Shown here piece by piece: positions 53,763 through 64,000 of a DNA stretch of 64,000 nt. The stretch's first letter is position 1. Each line of letters starts with the position of its first letter. A model generated the notes under the pieces. The model had not been told where the DNA came from, ran no database searches, and worked only from the letters and a program-made list of their open reading frames with translations. The stretch is from Rhizopus arrhizus (Eukaryota > Mucoromycota > Mucoromycetes > Mucorales > Rhizopodaceae), in assembly GCA_024220505.1 (NCBI GenBank), contig JAKZZE010000008.1, forward strand, positions 992,001 to 1,056,000, given 5' to 3'. The translations under genes were made by a program, and so were the position numbers.

Positions 53763-55480
53763 CACTGCAAATAATTGGAGATATTAAACGTAGTTTTTTA
53801 GCATAAATGAGCGCAACAACGCGAAGTTTAACGCAACTCCACGGAATTTTATTGCTCTTTTAAACGATTTTCGAGGCAGAGCAGTAATCGTTAAATAACT
53901 TTTACGCAAGCAAGAGGAGGTCGTTTAGTGTTCTTTTACCAAAGCATTTTTTACGTTTCAATTAATACTAGTCAACGTTTGAGCAACGAATGATACGTTT
54001 TAAAACATTACTTTATATGTCTTTTTGTTCTTTTATCGACCGCTCATATTGCCTTATATACTTCTTCATCGAACACTCATATTGCCTTATATACTTCTTT
54101 ATTGACCACCCATATTGCCTTATATACTTCTTTATGAACCACTCATATTGCTTTATATACTTCTTTATTGACCACTTATATAGCTTATATACTTCTTTAT
54201 TGACCATTCATATTGCAATAAATATTGCTTTATATATACAAAAAAATAGGGATTTTGTTTATAAAAAATAGCTTTTTTTTTATTTGAATAAAATAATAAT
54301 AACAATACATAGTATTTCTTTGCTTGTAGCATTTTAACAGTGTGCTTGACTTACCTAATGTCACCAGAATAGCAGCATCTAATCTAAAAATACATCAACT
54401 AGTCTCGTGGAACTCAAAAAGTTCTCAAAAGAAAAAAAAGAAAAAAAAAAAAAAAAAAAAAAAGCCAAGCTCAAGGATTCAGAGACACAAGGATTCAAGG
54501 ATTCAAGGACTTGGGCACTCAAAGCAAAAGAAAAGACATCAGTACTTAAGAACCAAAGCGAAAATTAGGAAAGAAACAGAAAGAGGCCAAAGCAGAGCAG
54601 CATTCATCTATAACAATTATTAGCTATCGTGTATATGTAGTAAAAGTAATAGTACCTTTCTTTAGATAGACCATGGGAAGAAAACTAGCTAAGCGTATAC
54701 TCACAAGTAAAAAAAGCAGCAGACATCTATAATAATTATTAGCTATTGAGTATATATAATAAAAGTGATAGTACCTTTCTTTAGATGGGCTAAGAGAAAA
54801 ACCTTGCTAAGCTTTACCAACAAGTAAAAAAAAAAAAAAAAAAAAAGGAAGCAGTACTCCTCTATAATAATTATTAGTTATCAAGTATATAGTAAAAGTA
54901 ATAGCACCTTGCTTTAGGTGGACCATGAGAAAAAAAAAGAAAAAGAAAAAAAGACAGCAGCCAAGCTTATACTAACAAGTAAAAGAAGAAGCAACTATAA
55001 TCCTGGGAAAAAGACTTTATAAAGACCATTTGAAACATCAAGAAAGCAACTAATACGATTTTACTAAAGTTCAAGTACCATCAGAACAATAATAGAGTAC
55101 ATATAATATTAAGAACTTACCTTTTAGAAAGAATGTTTTGTTTAAAAAAAAAGAAAAAAAAAAAGGAAAAAAAAAGTACTTTTTTTATAGCCTCATTTTA
55201 CCAGTGTTACAGTTACCCACTATCGATTAAAAATAAGTCTTCTTTAATACTGTTTAACTATTGAAACATTCAGAGAGGCTATTCATAAACAGTTTAAACT
55301 TTCTCTTCTTCTTCTTTTTTTTTTTATTTAAATGTAATATCTTTAACTCCAAAGGCTTTTTTTTCTTCGCTTTTTTTGTAGAACAAACAAAAGTATCAGG
55401 TTGTTTTGTGTTCATCTTTAGTTTATTTTGTACTCTTGTTTTTTTTTTTTCTTCCTTTTTATATAATTTATCTTGAAAAA
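53763..55480 (-). other. E4 non-coding arm beside the accessory gene
   Basis: No gene. Contains the inverted 33-bp minisatellite (54035-54225), the CCTTGAAT-type repeat on minus (54475-54510) and several diverged TAGCTATTG/ATAATTATTAG repeats (54600-54900). The promoter of the accessory gene must lie near its end, though I see no clear motif in the A/T-rich sequence. Confidence 0.65.
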
Positions 55481-56731
55481 ATGTCTCGTCGTCTCGCTAC
55501 CCCCATCAATGTTCCCAGTAATGCCCCTAAAAGGGCAAGAATATCTTCAAGCATTACTGGATCATCATCCACCGTTCTCCCGTCCTCTTCTCCTGTTCCC
55601 ACTGCTGTTGCGTCTTTTGACAGCTTTGAGCCTTCTCGCCTTCAAGGCCCAGTTGGCTCTTCTGCAAATGGCCCAACCCTTGAGGCCATCTTTGCTCAGA
55701 TGCAGCAGCAGGAGCAGATTCAACGCCGACAGGAGGAGAATCAACGTCGGCAGGAGCTGAAGATTGAGCAGCTAACTCAATTGCTGCAACAACAACAACA
55801 AGGGCAGCAACAGCAGCAGCAGCAGCCTCCACAGCAGCCTCCACAGCAGCAACCTTCTGAGGTCAAAGAGAATAGGGCCTTGACCAGTGTAATTTGAATT
55901 TAAAAGCTAAATTAGCATGTGCAAAATAATAACTAAATTTTTGTTTTACCCTTTTTGAAATATAGGCTTTCCTATTGAAGTACTACAGAGAGCATCTGGT
56001 CCCTCGGGGTATCACCTTTGACCTGAAGGAGGTCTTGCGCTACAAGCAAAACGCAAAGGTCAGAGATTTGCTTGTAGCAGCTGCCAAGAAGGAGCCATTT
56101 TCTGCTGGCATTACTGTTTCTGACATGCGCAGCATGGTCAGAAACAAATTCAACTACATGGTGAGAGAAAGTAAGGGGCTGACGGCTACGTCAGAAGAAT
56201 CAACGCGTCGTAGTCGTGTGCATGCAGTAAGTAATTAATATTGGAAAATTGAAATATATAGTGTTTGAAGTACTTACATTACTTCTTTACATTAGAAGCT
56301 CGCCATGAGGCGAAATGCTTACAATGCAGCCCCAGAGGAATTTGAAGCTCGTTTTCCTTTTGGAAAAAAGCTTCTGATAGCCGATTGGACCTCAGAGGAA
56401 GAAGATGGCCCTGAGGATGAACATGGTCCTGTGTTTGTGGTAAAAAGACCACTCTTTCGAAGTAAAGCAGTAAGTAGTATTTTTGTTATAGTATTTATTT
56501 TCTAATATACCTTTAATTAATCTACAGGTGGACGAATTCCATGCTTCTCTTCAAAAAGCATGGAGAGACTCCTTGTCGAAAAAAGGCACCATCAATAGAA
56601 CAAGAAGGGTGGTGGACTACTTCGACAAGGAGTTCCCCACAAACCTTGACCATGAGGATTATCCCTCTTGGGCCTTTTCTTCTCCTGGCCTTGGCTTTTC
56701 CTCTTCTGCTGCTGCTAATCCTATGCAGTAA
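55481..56731 (+). CDS. E4 accessory protein, four exons, intact
   Basis: Exons 55481-55888, 55966-56226, 56296-56469 and 56528-56731; all introns phase 0 with GT/AG, giving 348 residues. N-terminus MSRRLATPINVPSNAPKRAR, Ser-rich, basic RAR segment; residues about 75-125 are a coiled-coil-like Gln/Glu/Arg stretch passing into polyQ/PQQ; the conserved domain follows (FLLKYYREHLV..., SDMRSMVRNKFNYMVRESKG), then ADWTSEEEDGPEDEHGPVFV, and a C-terminal part VDYFDKEFPTNLDHEDYPSW. It matches the E3 gene in exon lengths and order. I do not recognise the family. Its place beside a Tnp2 gene suggests a TnpA-like, DNA-binding or assembly role, probably nuclear; this is inference. The convergent partner is the transposase. 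Confidence 0.85.
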
Positions 56732-56924
56732 GCGTTTACTTTCTCTTTTCTCTTTCCCCCTCCTTTTTTTTTTTTTTTTTTTTTTGCTGCCTCTTTTGTT
56801 GTCTCTGCAAATTGAATAAAAATTTCAAAAAAAAAATAACAATAATAGTCTATTGAATGATTCTTTAGTAAAATAAATAATAATAATAATAATAAAAGAA
56901 TGTTTGAATAATTTAGCATAGTTG
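56732..56924. terminator. Convergent intergenic region of E4
   Basis: 193 bases between the two stop codons, with long T-run, AATAAA at 56815 (plus) and TTTATT on the opposite strand near 56873. Likely serves as the 3' end region of both genes. Confidence 0.4.
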
Positions 56925-59748
56925 TTACATATAAATTCTTCTTGGCAGAGCGAGAGTAAGAAGGTGGTTATCAACATATGGACATATAGCAACAGGGTTG
57001 AAAATCCTGTAAATTGGAAGTATATTGCTGCTTGTAACTGGATCAAATTGATTCTTCCACACTTGGATGCCAGTACCATCAAAGGTGGGAAAATGTTGGG
57101 TCGCATGGCTGTACCAATTGACGAATGCAAAATAATGAGTGGTATTGTTGAAGGAATGTGAAAAAAAATATAATATTTGACCAATTCGTAGTTGGTTATT
57201 TACAACGGCTTGAATGTATGATGATGATGAATGACTGTCTGATTGTTGGTAACGTTGTCCAAGCAAGTTAATTTTCTTAAATGATTGTATCATTGTACTA
57301 ATTGTATTCATAATAGGTGTTTCATAGGTATCCATATAATAATTTTGTAAGACTTCATAGTGTTCAGGGCATAAGATTTGTTGTTTGTTGTTGGTTTTTG
57401 AAGGAAGGGATTTTGGTGGCAGAGGCTCACTACCAGTAATTGTCAGGTTAAATAGACTTGGTCCGTCTATGAACTGAGCGTAATCAAATGGCGTTAGACC
57501 ACTCTCGTCATTCGTAACTTCGCCTATTTCCCTTATAAAGTTGAGTAGTAGGAGCATGTCTTCGTTGTTGGTATTAATAAGTGTTGATAATGAATGTATA
57601 AGATCTTGTGTATGTATTGTTTGTGTAAGCATAGTGACATAAGTAGTTTCGAAGCCTGTCTTGTAATTGATATTTATCTTTTTGACATCACCATTCAAGC
57701 GTTCAAAACCATAGAGCCAAAAGGCATAAGAGGGACCAAAGTCCAAAAAGCATTCTTTCAAATGCATGTGCATATGCATATTTGGTGTTATACTTGTTTT
57801 TCCATAAAGTTGAGCACAAGTCTTGCCAAAGGTCTTAAATAATGAATGTGCTGTGTGTATTTCTTCAATTGTGATCAAAGGACCAGTCACCAATCTTACT
57901 GCTTCTACATATCGCATCCAATTGATGAAATGTTCACCGATTAGTCTTTGTTTTAACAGAAAAGGCGAAAGCACAACACACCACGTTCTCCATTCATCGG
58001 ATTTCATATTGCTAAAAGTACTTTCAATCTTGCCTTTTTTTTTTGTTTTTTTTTTATACAAAAAATTAGTGTTCAGAATTATCACATAATTAATTCTTTT
58101 ATATTTGTTGCATACCTTTGGAGATTCTGCAGTACTGTGAAGGAATAGCAATTGAAGCTGATTCATCAGCCATGGCTTTGAAATCAGCCGTAGAAAGAAG
58201 CCCGTGATCTACCCAAATTTCAACCATTCGTTTTGGCGTACCTAGAAATAAATTGTGCATAGGATCAACTGTTGTTAACCTTACAACATCAAAGTATTCT
58301 AGTCGGTGAAGTTCACTCCATTTACTTCCTGTGTCCGTCTGCAGGGTTCTTTGTTGTGTAATGTGAGTGGCATTCAGCCAAGCATATGCTTCTTGGCGCT
58401 GCTGGGTATTGTTTCGCAGAATCCAATGCTCATCGTCAAAGTCTGAAAAATCTGGCTTCGTTGAATTTGCACCAGTACTGATTCGCGAAAACACAGTGGA
58501 ACACTTGTTGCAGGCTTTGTGCGCGGATTGACCCATGAATCCAGCTACCTTACGAGCTGCTGGTATATCACAGTTAACGGACATCAAAGCAACACGTACC
58601 ATCTCACCGTTTCTGTTCTGGTACGTTGGCATCATCATACCTCCGTACAAGGTATTCAGCTCTGCAATCATTGGTCGCAAGAAATTTTGGAGCTGGTCAT
58701 CCGTGGGCTCGCCAGGCCCAGGAATCATACCAACCAGGATGATGTTGGAAACCTTCATCCTGGAACCCCTTGGAAGGTTGTTGATAGTGAGATATACACC
58801 ACCGCAAGAGTAATGCATACCATCACTAGGTTGAAACCAATCAACGTTCAATGACACCATTAATGATCGTCTTTTATTCACAAATGGCTCCCCAGCTGAG
58901 TCGACCATCTCATTCCAGACTCTACCATCATAAATGTCATACAACACACCTTCCTCCACATATCGACCTCTCCACTGTTCAATTTCTGTTTCAAAGTTCG
59001 GACGGACAAAGAACTTCTTCAACGTTTCGACAATTGAGTTGTACGGGAACTCAAGGACGGGCTTCAGGCTGCTGCCAACAAAAAGTGAATTACCACATGG
59101 GCGCTCTTGTCTGTGGGGGTTGTTTGCAAACCTGACAAAAGGGCATAGTCGGGTATGCAAACTTCCCGTGTCATAAACACTTCTACAAAGAGAACAGACA
59201 AGGAAACGGGAGACACCACTACTGGCAGAGGAATAATTGACCATGGCACGAGCAGTGGAGATCTTTGTAGGAATCTCCATGCCATGGCCAAGGGCACGAA
59301 CAAAGAAAGAAAGAAAGGCCAACAGTTCTTCACCGGCTTCAACAGAAAGGTGCTTTGCTTGAAAAAGCACAAGGTAAAGGACCAGGAGATACTCCAGTTG
59401 TTGGTCGTTGGTCATTTCTTCTTCCATGTCGACATCCATGTCAGCATCAAGGTCGAATTCTAAATTTGTTTAATAAAAAAAAAGGGTGTGTTTATAAATA
59501 TACCTTCAAACGTGCTTCTTTCGGTAGAACTGGTGGGTTGCTCGAAGATATTTTCTAATCTTCTTTGTCTCAAAACTATTTTAATTGCACTTTAGTCTTT
59601 CTGCATTTCTTTAAAAAAAAGTACCTTCTCCAACTTTGTCAATACGCTTATGAGTATTAGCGGTTTTCTTGGCAATCATTTTGAATCCTTCAGGACATTT
59701 GCTGCATTTGGTGCATTGGCATTTAACTTTGTTGTTAGTGGCGTTCAT
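56925..59748 (-). CDS. E4 Tnp2-type transposase, four exons, intact
   Basis: Exons 59748-59625, 59575-59504, 59459-58116 and 58033-56925 give 882 residues with consistent phases. Exon 1 carries CQCTKCSKCPEGFKMIAKK; the next Cys/His group is CSLCRSVYDTGSLHTRLC. Tnp2 (Transposase_21) core: SLNVDWFQPSD, LVGMIPGPGEP, MSVNCDIPAARKVAGFMG, VDPMHNLFLGT; exon 4: MHMHMHLKECFLDFGPSYAFW and YGFERLNGD. Similar to E3 along its length, with conserved intron positions, so the two genes back each other's exon models. The acceptor of intron 3 is an AG inside a T-run complement (58034-58035). No lesion visible. It probably recognises the CACTGCAAATAAT ends and subterminal repeats of E1-E4. Confidence 0.9.
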
Positions 59749-60532
59749 TTCAAAAAAAAAATAATATTCAGGATTTAGTAGAGGAATAAGATAGAAAAAA
59801 ATGCCTGATAAAAAAAAACTAAAGCAAATATACTAAATTTGGATGTCGGTTCCTAAACAGTAACAGTTTTACGTGTACTAAAGAAATGTTTTTTTTTTTC
59901 CCTTGTTTTGTTTCAGAGAACATATTTAACATTGAGGATACAAAAGATATAAAAGAAAACTCAACAATGGTTAAAATGTAAGTTTGTAACAGCAAAAATA
60001 ACAACCAAGTCTAATGTCGGTTTCTTTTTTTTTTTTTTACATTAGGAATTCCTAATGGGTCACATTCGGATGACGAACATGAACCTCATGAGCAAAGTTG
60101 TTCTTTCTAACACGATAAAACTATAAGAATATCAAACTTATATTGTTGCTTGTTGTTGAAAAGTTTTTTTTGATAAAGAAAGTTGGCAATGTTAACATCT
60201 CTAATGGCTAATGGCTAATGGCAAATTACACCCATGTGCAAACATAAAGTAAGTAATGAACTAGTATAAGCTTAAAAACATATAATCTCTTTATTGTATG
60301 TCATGAAAAATAATAAAGCAATCTATTTACTTGAAAAACAAAAAAACTGTTCATGTATCTATTAATTATAATTGCCTTGTAACAAGATGTTAACAAAGCT
60401 TCTTTTTTTTTTTATTCTTTTTAGAATATACACGTATTTTTTTGTTATATTGTGAAAGCATTTGTATTTTTATAAAACATGTTTACTGTTAGGTTATTGT
60501 TTTCATTTGAATAAGGAACCTTTTATTGCTAT

Positions 60533-60577
<45 letters not shown>

Positions 60578-61096
60578 AGGTCTTTTTTTTAACTTTGTCT
60601 TTTTTTTTTTTTACTTCTAATTTTCCAGCTTCTTTTTTTTCCCAAACGCAACTATATTGTTACGTTCTGTTACACGCTTCAAATGAACTAAGCTAAAGAA
60701 CACAGACTGCCTTCCTAATATGTATTCTTTTGATCAAAATAATCACAATGTGCTTTTGTTTTCCGCATTTTGCCCTCAAAAATAAAAAAAAGAAAATATC
60801 GGTCTTTCAACGATAGAGGAGAACAGACTTTCCAAAAAGAGACTATTTGAAAAAAAAAGACACTTTTTTAAAACATGAATAACTCTATGAATACTTACAC
60901 CACAAAAAAAATAATAAAATTGTTAAATTTCTTTATTTTTTTCGCATCTAAATCTTTTTTTAAAATTCAAAAAGGTGCAATACAAAGCATTTTAATTTTT
61001 TTCGTTTATTCAAAGTTATTTAAATCGTTGAAATTTTGATGTTAGAAATGACCGCAAATGACTGATAACGCTGAAAATCACCAATTATTTGCAGTG
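59749..61096 (-). other. E4 5' arm of the transposase gene
   Basis: No gene. Upstream of the Tnp2 ATG lie A/T runs, the palindrome (60040-60057), CTAATGG repeats (60203-60220) and the terminal region matching E1's left end. Confidence 0.65.
60040..60057. promoter_or_regulatory. 18-bp perfect palindrome, E4
   Basis: CATTAGGAATTCCTAATG, about 290 bases upstream of the transposase ATG. Confidence 0.5.
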
Positions 61097-62179
61097 CGGA
61101 CCGGGGAACTGGGTGAGGGCTTATGTCTTCTAGCTACGACAAAAATTGACAGTTGCTAATATGTATGTTATGTCTAGTTTCGCTATACGGTGAAGTGATA
61201 ACAGAAACCAATTAATAGAAGACTGTAAAGACTATTAATGTACAATAACAACAAAGTTAACAATATAAACTAGTTCTTGACTTCAATTGCTTGAACGTGC
61301 AAAAAGAATTTACTCGGCACCCAAAATTAATTTTAGCGGGAAGAAAGCCTATCGTTTATTACTTTACAACAATAGATACTTTGGAATAACATATTAATAT
61401 AAAGGTAATTGGGGAAAATATACAATTGTAAAGAGGATTATGGTGATTTTTGATAAATAAAGTATATGATGTATCAATTGAGTATTCATCTTCATGTTGA
61501 TTTTAATGGTGTTCTTTTCTGTTTAGTGTGCTGGCACATTGGGTGAATAATGCGTCCAGAGATCGTCTTCTTGATGTATCCTGTGAGGGTAGAAAATAAT
61601 AGGTAAGAAAAATAATGTCGGCCAATTGTGACGTGTATCTTTTCAATTCCCGATGCGGTGAAGCTGATTATTTTCCTTTCCCCTTATTTTCGTTTACATT
61701 TTCTTCAATAACGTCTGTTAGAGTTATCCAACCACACCGAAAAGCATACCATTCGAATCGCCATGAAAAGGAGCATCTTTTGAATACAAAATAAGCTTTA
61801 AAAATCAAAAAGGAATCAAAGGCGATCATCGACCAAAATCCGACTTTGTCAAAATCAAGGGGTCCTATAGTGTAGACAAAAGATTTTTATTTAAAATGAT
61901 AGTGGGTTACTTAGCCGTGGCCCTATGGGGTAAAATGGCTCACCCAAGGTACAAAAAATATATAAATTAAAGGCAATTGTAGTGCGCATGAAGCGGTGTG
62001 TGAAATAAAAAAACTAGTCACTGACTAGAAAAAGGTAGAAAATACAAAAAGTAGTGGGTTTGCAAAAAGAAAATAAAATAACAAAACAAAAGAACAAAAT
62101 AAAAGAAAAGTTGTAACAAAGTATAGTTTGTTTGTTGGGTTGAACGCACGGGAGGGTTGAGAGAGAGGCAGAAGTAGAG
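61097..62179. other. Non-coding stretch between E4 and the LINE
   Basis: No gene supported. The part next to the LINE stop (about 61900-62179) is probably LINE 3' untranslated sequence in minus orientation (A-rich on the plus strand, so T-rich in sense, without a clear poly(A) end). The rest may be host DNA. Confidence 0.5.
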
Positions 62180-64000
62180 TTATTCAGTCACGTCAAGGAC
62201 TTGCGGCAACAGCAGAGAAGGTTTACCATTAGTATAATACCAATTGAGAAATGTTGAGCCTGAAGTGTCCAAAGCATCGCCAGTGAACGTCTCATCAGGA
62301 TGGCAGATTTGATCTATTTCCAGGAGTATTTTGCTGATTTCTGGCCACCACGTCGACCAACGAGAGACAACGTGAGTGTTAGCAGTGTTTTTCTTGGCTG
62401 GTTTACTGGGCAGCGTATTCAAGACGTAATCCAGAGGATTAGGAGGCGTAAGAATAGCCACATCCAGACGAGAAGCGACAGACAAACAAGAGAGGAGATG
62501 GTTTCGGGACGCATGAGGGTGTCCACAGCTACACGGCGCAGGACGGCCAGGCAACCAGCCCATTTTCCACCGAAGGAGACGACTTCGCTCATACTTGCTC
62601 ATAGGGATGAACAAAATGGGGTCGACGCCAAGAACACCACGGCAGGCACACAACAGCACCGGAGGGAAGGAAGAAGCACGCATTAATCGTAAGGAGCGAG
62701 TACGGTAGTCTAGGATCGATTGACGCAGCTGCTTTGACTGTGTGTAATAGGCTAGACGATCTTCTACCGTAGTGGTTGCACCATTATACTGAGGATCTCG
62801 CCAGATAGGATTAGCACGTAAAAGGGCTGGCCAACGGAACCGTTTGTACTGGGGGGCCGTTTCAGTAAAGGAGCGAATGGTGTGCAGTAGCGTATCCTCT
62901 GGCAAGAAGTGAGTACGTAGGATGAACTTCAATACCAAAGTATGGGCTCGTTCGTGCATGGCAGGGAGGGATGTCATGTGTCGAAACACCGTGGTAGAGG
63001 CTGTACGATGTCCACCAAAAGCGAGACGTAGACATTGGTCTTGAGCCTTGTCAAGCAGCTTCAGGTTCTTCATTGTGAACAGACAGAGACACAAACCATA
63101 TTCCAGCTTGGGTCGGATAAATATCGCGTACAAGCGGCTAGCAGTAAGGCGAGAGAAGCTTGGAGCATGGAGGCCCAGAGGCTGCAATGTATTACGCATG
63201 GCAGGCAAGGCAGAGGCAATGTTGCGTTTAAGCAGTTGGTCAGTAGCAATAGCGCCTTTGGAGTCGAAAGGGATACCCAAATATGGGAAAGAGTCAGCAA
63301 TGGGTATTGGATCACCATACAAACGTAGAGGAGGGGCACCATAGATCGTAGGTGAGTTAACTACCACACACTTTGCTGGGTTCCATCGATAACCAAGTTC
63401 CATAGAATGCTGAGCAGCTCGACGAAGAAGACGGGGCATTACGTCAGGTGCAGCGATAATTACCACATCATCGGCATAGAGCAGGCAATTGATCCATAAC
63501 CCAGAGTATTCTCTACGTGGCATGGTACCAAAGACACGGGAGGAAATAGGTAGAGGGACAGCACGGAGGACAGCAGGAAGAGAATTGATATATATGGAAT
63601 ACAGGAAAGGCGATAGGATAGAGCCTTGAAGCACGCCAGTCTTGGGCCAAAAGGAACGAGAAGAATGACCGTTGATTAGTACCTGTATACTCACTTTGTC
63701 AAACAAGCTTTGAAGAAGACCAAGGAGGGGTTCAGAGATGTATGTTTCAAGTGCTCTCCAGATGGTCGCACGGTCAACAGTATCGTAAGCAGATTTGATA
63801 TCTAAGAACGCCAAAACAGGGGCTTCACCATAATGATCCTCTGCATGTTGTCGACACAGCTCATGAAGACAAAGAGCCTGGTCAAGAGTACTACGGCTTC
63901 GGCGAAATCCACCTTGAACAGTATCAAGAGGGGGTGCCGAGGATTCAAGTTCATCAAAGATGCAGAGTTCAAGCAGCTTGCGTAGAACCGAGGTCAGACT
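62180..64000 (-). CDS. LINE ORF2 reverse transcriptase, partial, runs off right edge
   Basis: 606 codons open from the right edge to TAA at 62180-62182; the start is outside the window. RT (non-LTR type) signatures: QGGFRRSRSTLDQAL near residue 30, AFLDIKSAYDTVDRATIW near 63, GVLQGSILSPFLYSIYINSL and LLYADDVVIIA (catalytic YADD) near 175. The C-terminal third carries CSCGHPHASRNHLLSC, a Cys/His zinc-binding motif often found at the end of LINE ORF2. The endonuclease domain would lie beyond 64000. The visible part has no stop or frameshift. It reverse-transcribes its RNA at nicked chromosomal DNA. ORF1 at 1-988 is part of another copy. Confidence 0.92.
   Translation of the reverse strand, partial: SLTSVLRKLLELCIFDELESSAPPLDTVQGGFRRSRSTLDQALCLHELCRQHAEDHYGEAPVLAFLDIKSAYDTVDRATIWRALETYISEPLLGLLQSLFDKVSIQVLINGHSSRSFWPKTGVLQGSILSPFLYSIYINSLPAVLRAVPLPISSRVFGTMPRREYSGLWINCLLYADDVVIIAAPDVMPRLLRRAAQHSMELGYRWNPAKCVVVNSPTIYGAPPLRLYGDPIPIADSFPYLGIPFDSKGAIATDQLLKRNIASALPAMRNTLQPLGLHAPSFSRLTASRLYAIFIRPKLEYGLCLCLFTMKNLKLLDKAQDQCLRLAFGGHRTASTTVFRHMTSLPAMHERAHTLVLKFILRTHFLPEDTLLHTIRSFTETAPQYKRFRWPALLRANPIWRDPQYNGATTTVEDRLAYYTQSKQLRQSILDYRTRSLRLMRASSFPPVLLCACRGVLGVDPILFIPMSKYERSRLLRWKMGWLPGRPAPCSCGHPHASRNHLLSCLSVASRLDVAILTPPNPLDYVLNTLPSKPAKKNTANTHVVSRWSTWWPEISKILLEIDQICHPDETFTGDALDTSGSTFLNWYYTNGKPSLLLPQVLDVTE

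Larger units (their letters stand above)
53763..61096 (-). mobile_element. E4: CACTA-type element with two intact genes
   Basis: 7334 bp, CACTGCAAATAAT at both ends, inverted relative to E3. Tnp2-type transposase on minus and accessory gene on plus, convergent with 193 bases between stops. No insertion interrupts it, so it is the best candidate for an autonomous element. Left flank GCCC/CCC, right flank CGG: no clear target duplication. Confidence 0.92.

Noticed and set aside
61492..61580. Possible last exon of a host gene on minus (CTCACAG acceptor, then 29 codons to TGA)
   Set aside because: No upstream exon, donor or protein similarity could be recognised; too short to support.
1..64000. 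LINE ORF1 at the left edge and ORF2 at the right edge as one element
   Set aside because: Both are on the minus strand, so ORF2 of the left copy must lie left of position 1 and ORF1 of the right copy beyond 64000; they are two copies.

Overview
The window looks like an AT-rich, repeat-packed chromosome segment from a fungus. The best guess is an early-diverging one (Mucoromycota, Mucorales-like). The reasons are short GT-AG introns, long A/T homopolymers, eukaryotic tRNA genes without nearby protein genes, and the mix of chromovirus, Ty3/gypsy, Tc1/mariner, CACTA and LINE elements. The genus cannot be fixed from the sequence. I found no convincing host protein gene. The only clear host genes are tRNA-Thr(TGT) at 1216-1287 and tRNA-Leu(CAA) at 37506-37587. 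Nearly everything else is transposable elements nested in each other.

Layout, left to right. (1) 1-988: 5' part of a LINE (ORF1, minus strand) running off the left edge. (2) 1216-1287: tRNA-Thr. (3) 1363-12708: Ty3/gypsy element A with identical 271-bp LTRs. Its single gag-pol frame is split by chromovirus B (4423-10439, minus strand, identical 341-bp LTRs, 5-bp target duplication, intact 1603-aa polyprotein). (4) 12709-23503: LTR remnants and gypsy element C (plus strand). C is broken by a 4-kb CACTA-type element D1 (14576-18549) and a Tc1/mariner F1 (20176-21831). The gag, middle and pro-pol frames of C are joined by two slippery-heptamer/stop signals suggesting -1 frameshifting. (5) 23504-25148: Tc1/mariner G, whose two flanks come from different, oppositely oriented gypsy copies. 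(6) 25149-37478: minus-strand gypsy debris (gag fragment H and several LTR copies in tandem), broken by Tc1/mariners I (intact), J1 (dead) and F2 (itself split by D2), and by a 998-bp LTR-like insertion M. (7) 37506-37587: tRNA-Leu. (8) 37645-61096: an unbroken chain of four CACTA-type elements (E1-E4) with CACTG termini, abutting with only 2-4 bases between them. E1 and E2 are non-coding. E3 and E4 each carry a four-exon Tnp2-type transposase and a convergent four-exon accessory gene. E2 holds Tc1/mariner K (intact transposase), and E3 holds J2, which splits its accessory gene. (9) 61097-62179: non-coding. (10) 62180-64000: LINE ORF2 reverse transcriptase (minus), running off the right edge.

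Relative ages can be read from the nesting: B is younger than A; D1 and F1 are younger than C; D2 is younger than F2; J2 is younger than E3; K is younger than E2. A, B, I, K, E3 Tnp2 and the whole of E4 look young or potentially functional. C, H, F, G and J carry disabling lesions. The most interesting points are the paired -1 frameshift signals in C, the E1-E4 chain with its uncharacterised accessory protein and conserved palindrome, and signs of recombination between element copies (G flanks, F1/F2 mosaic).
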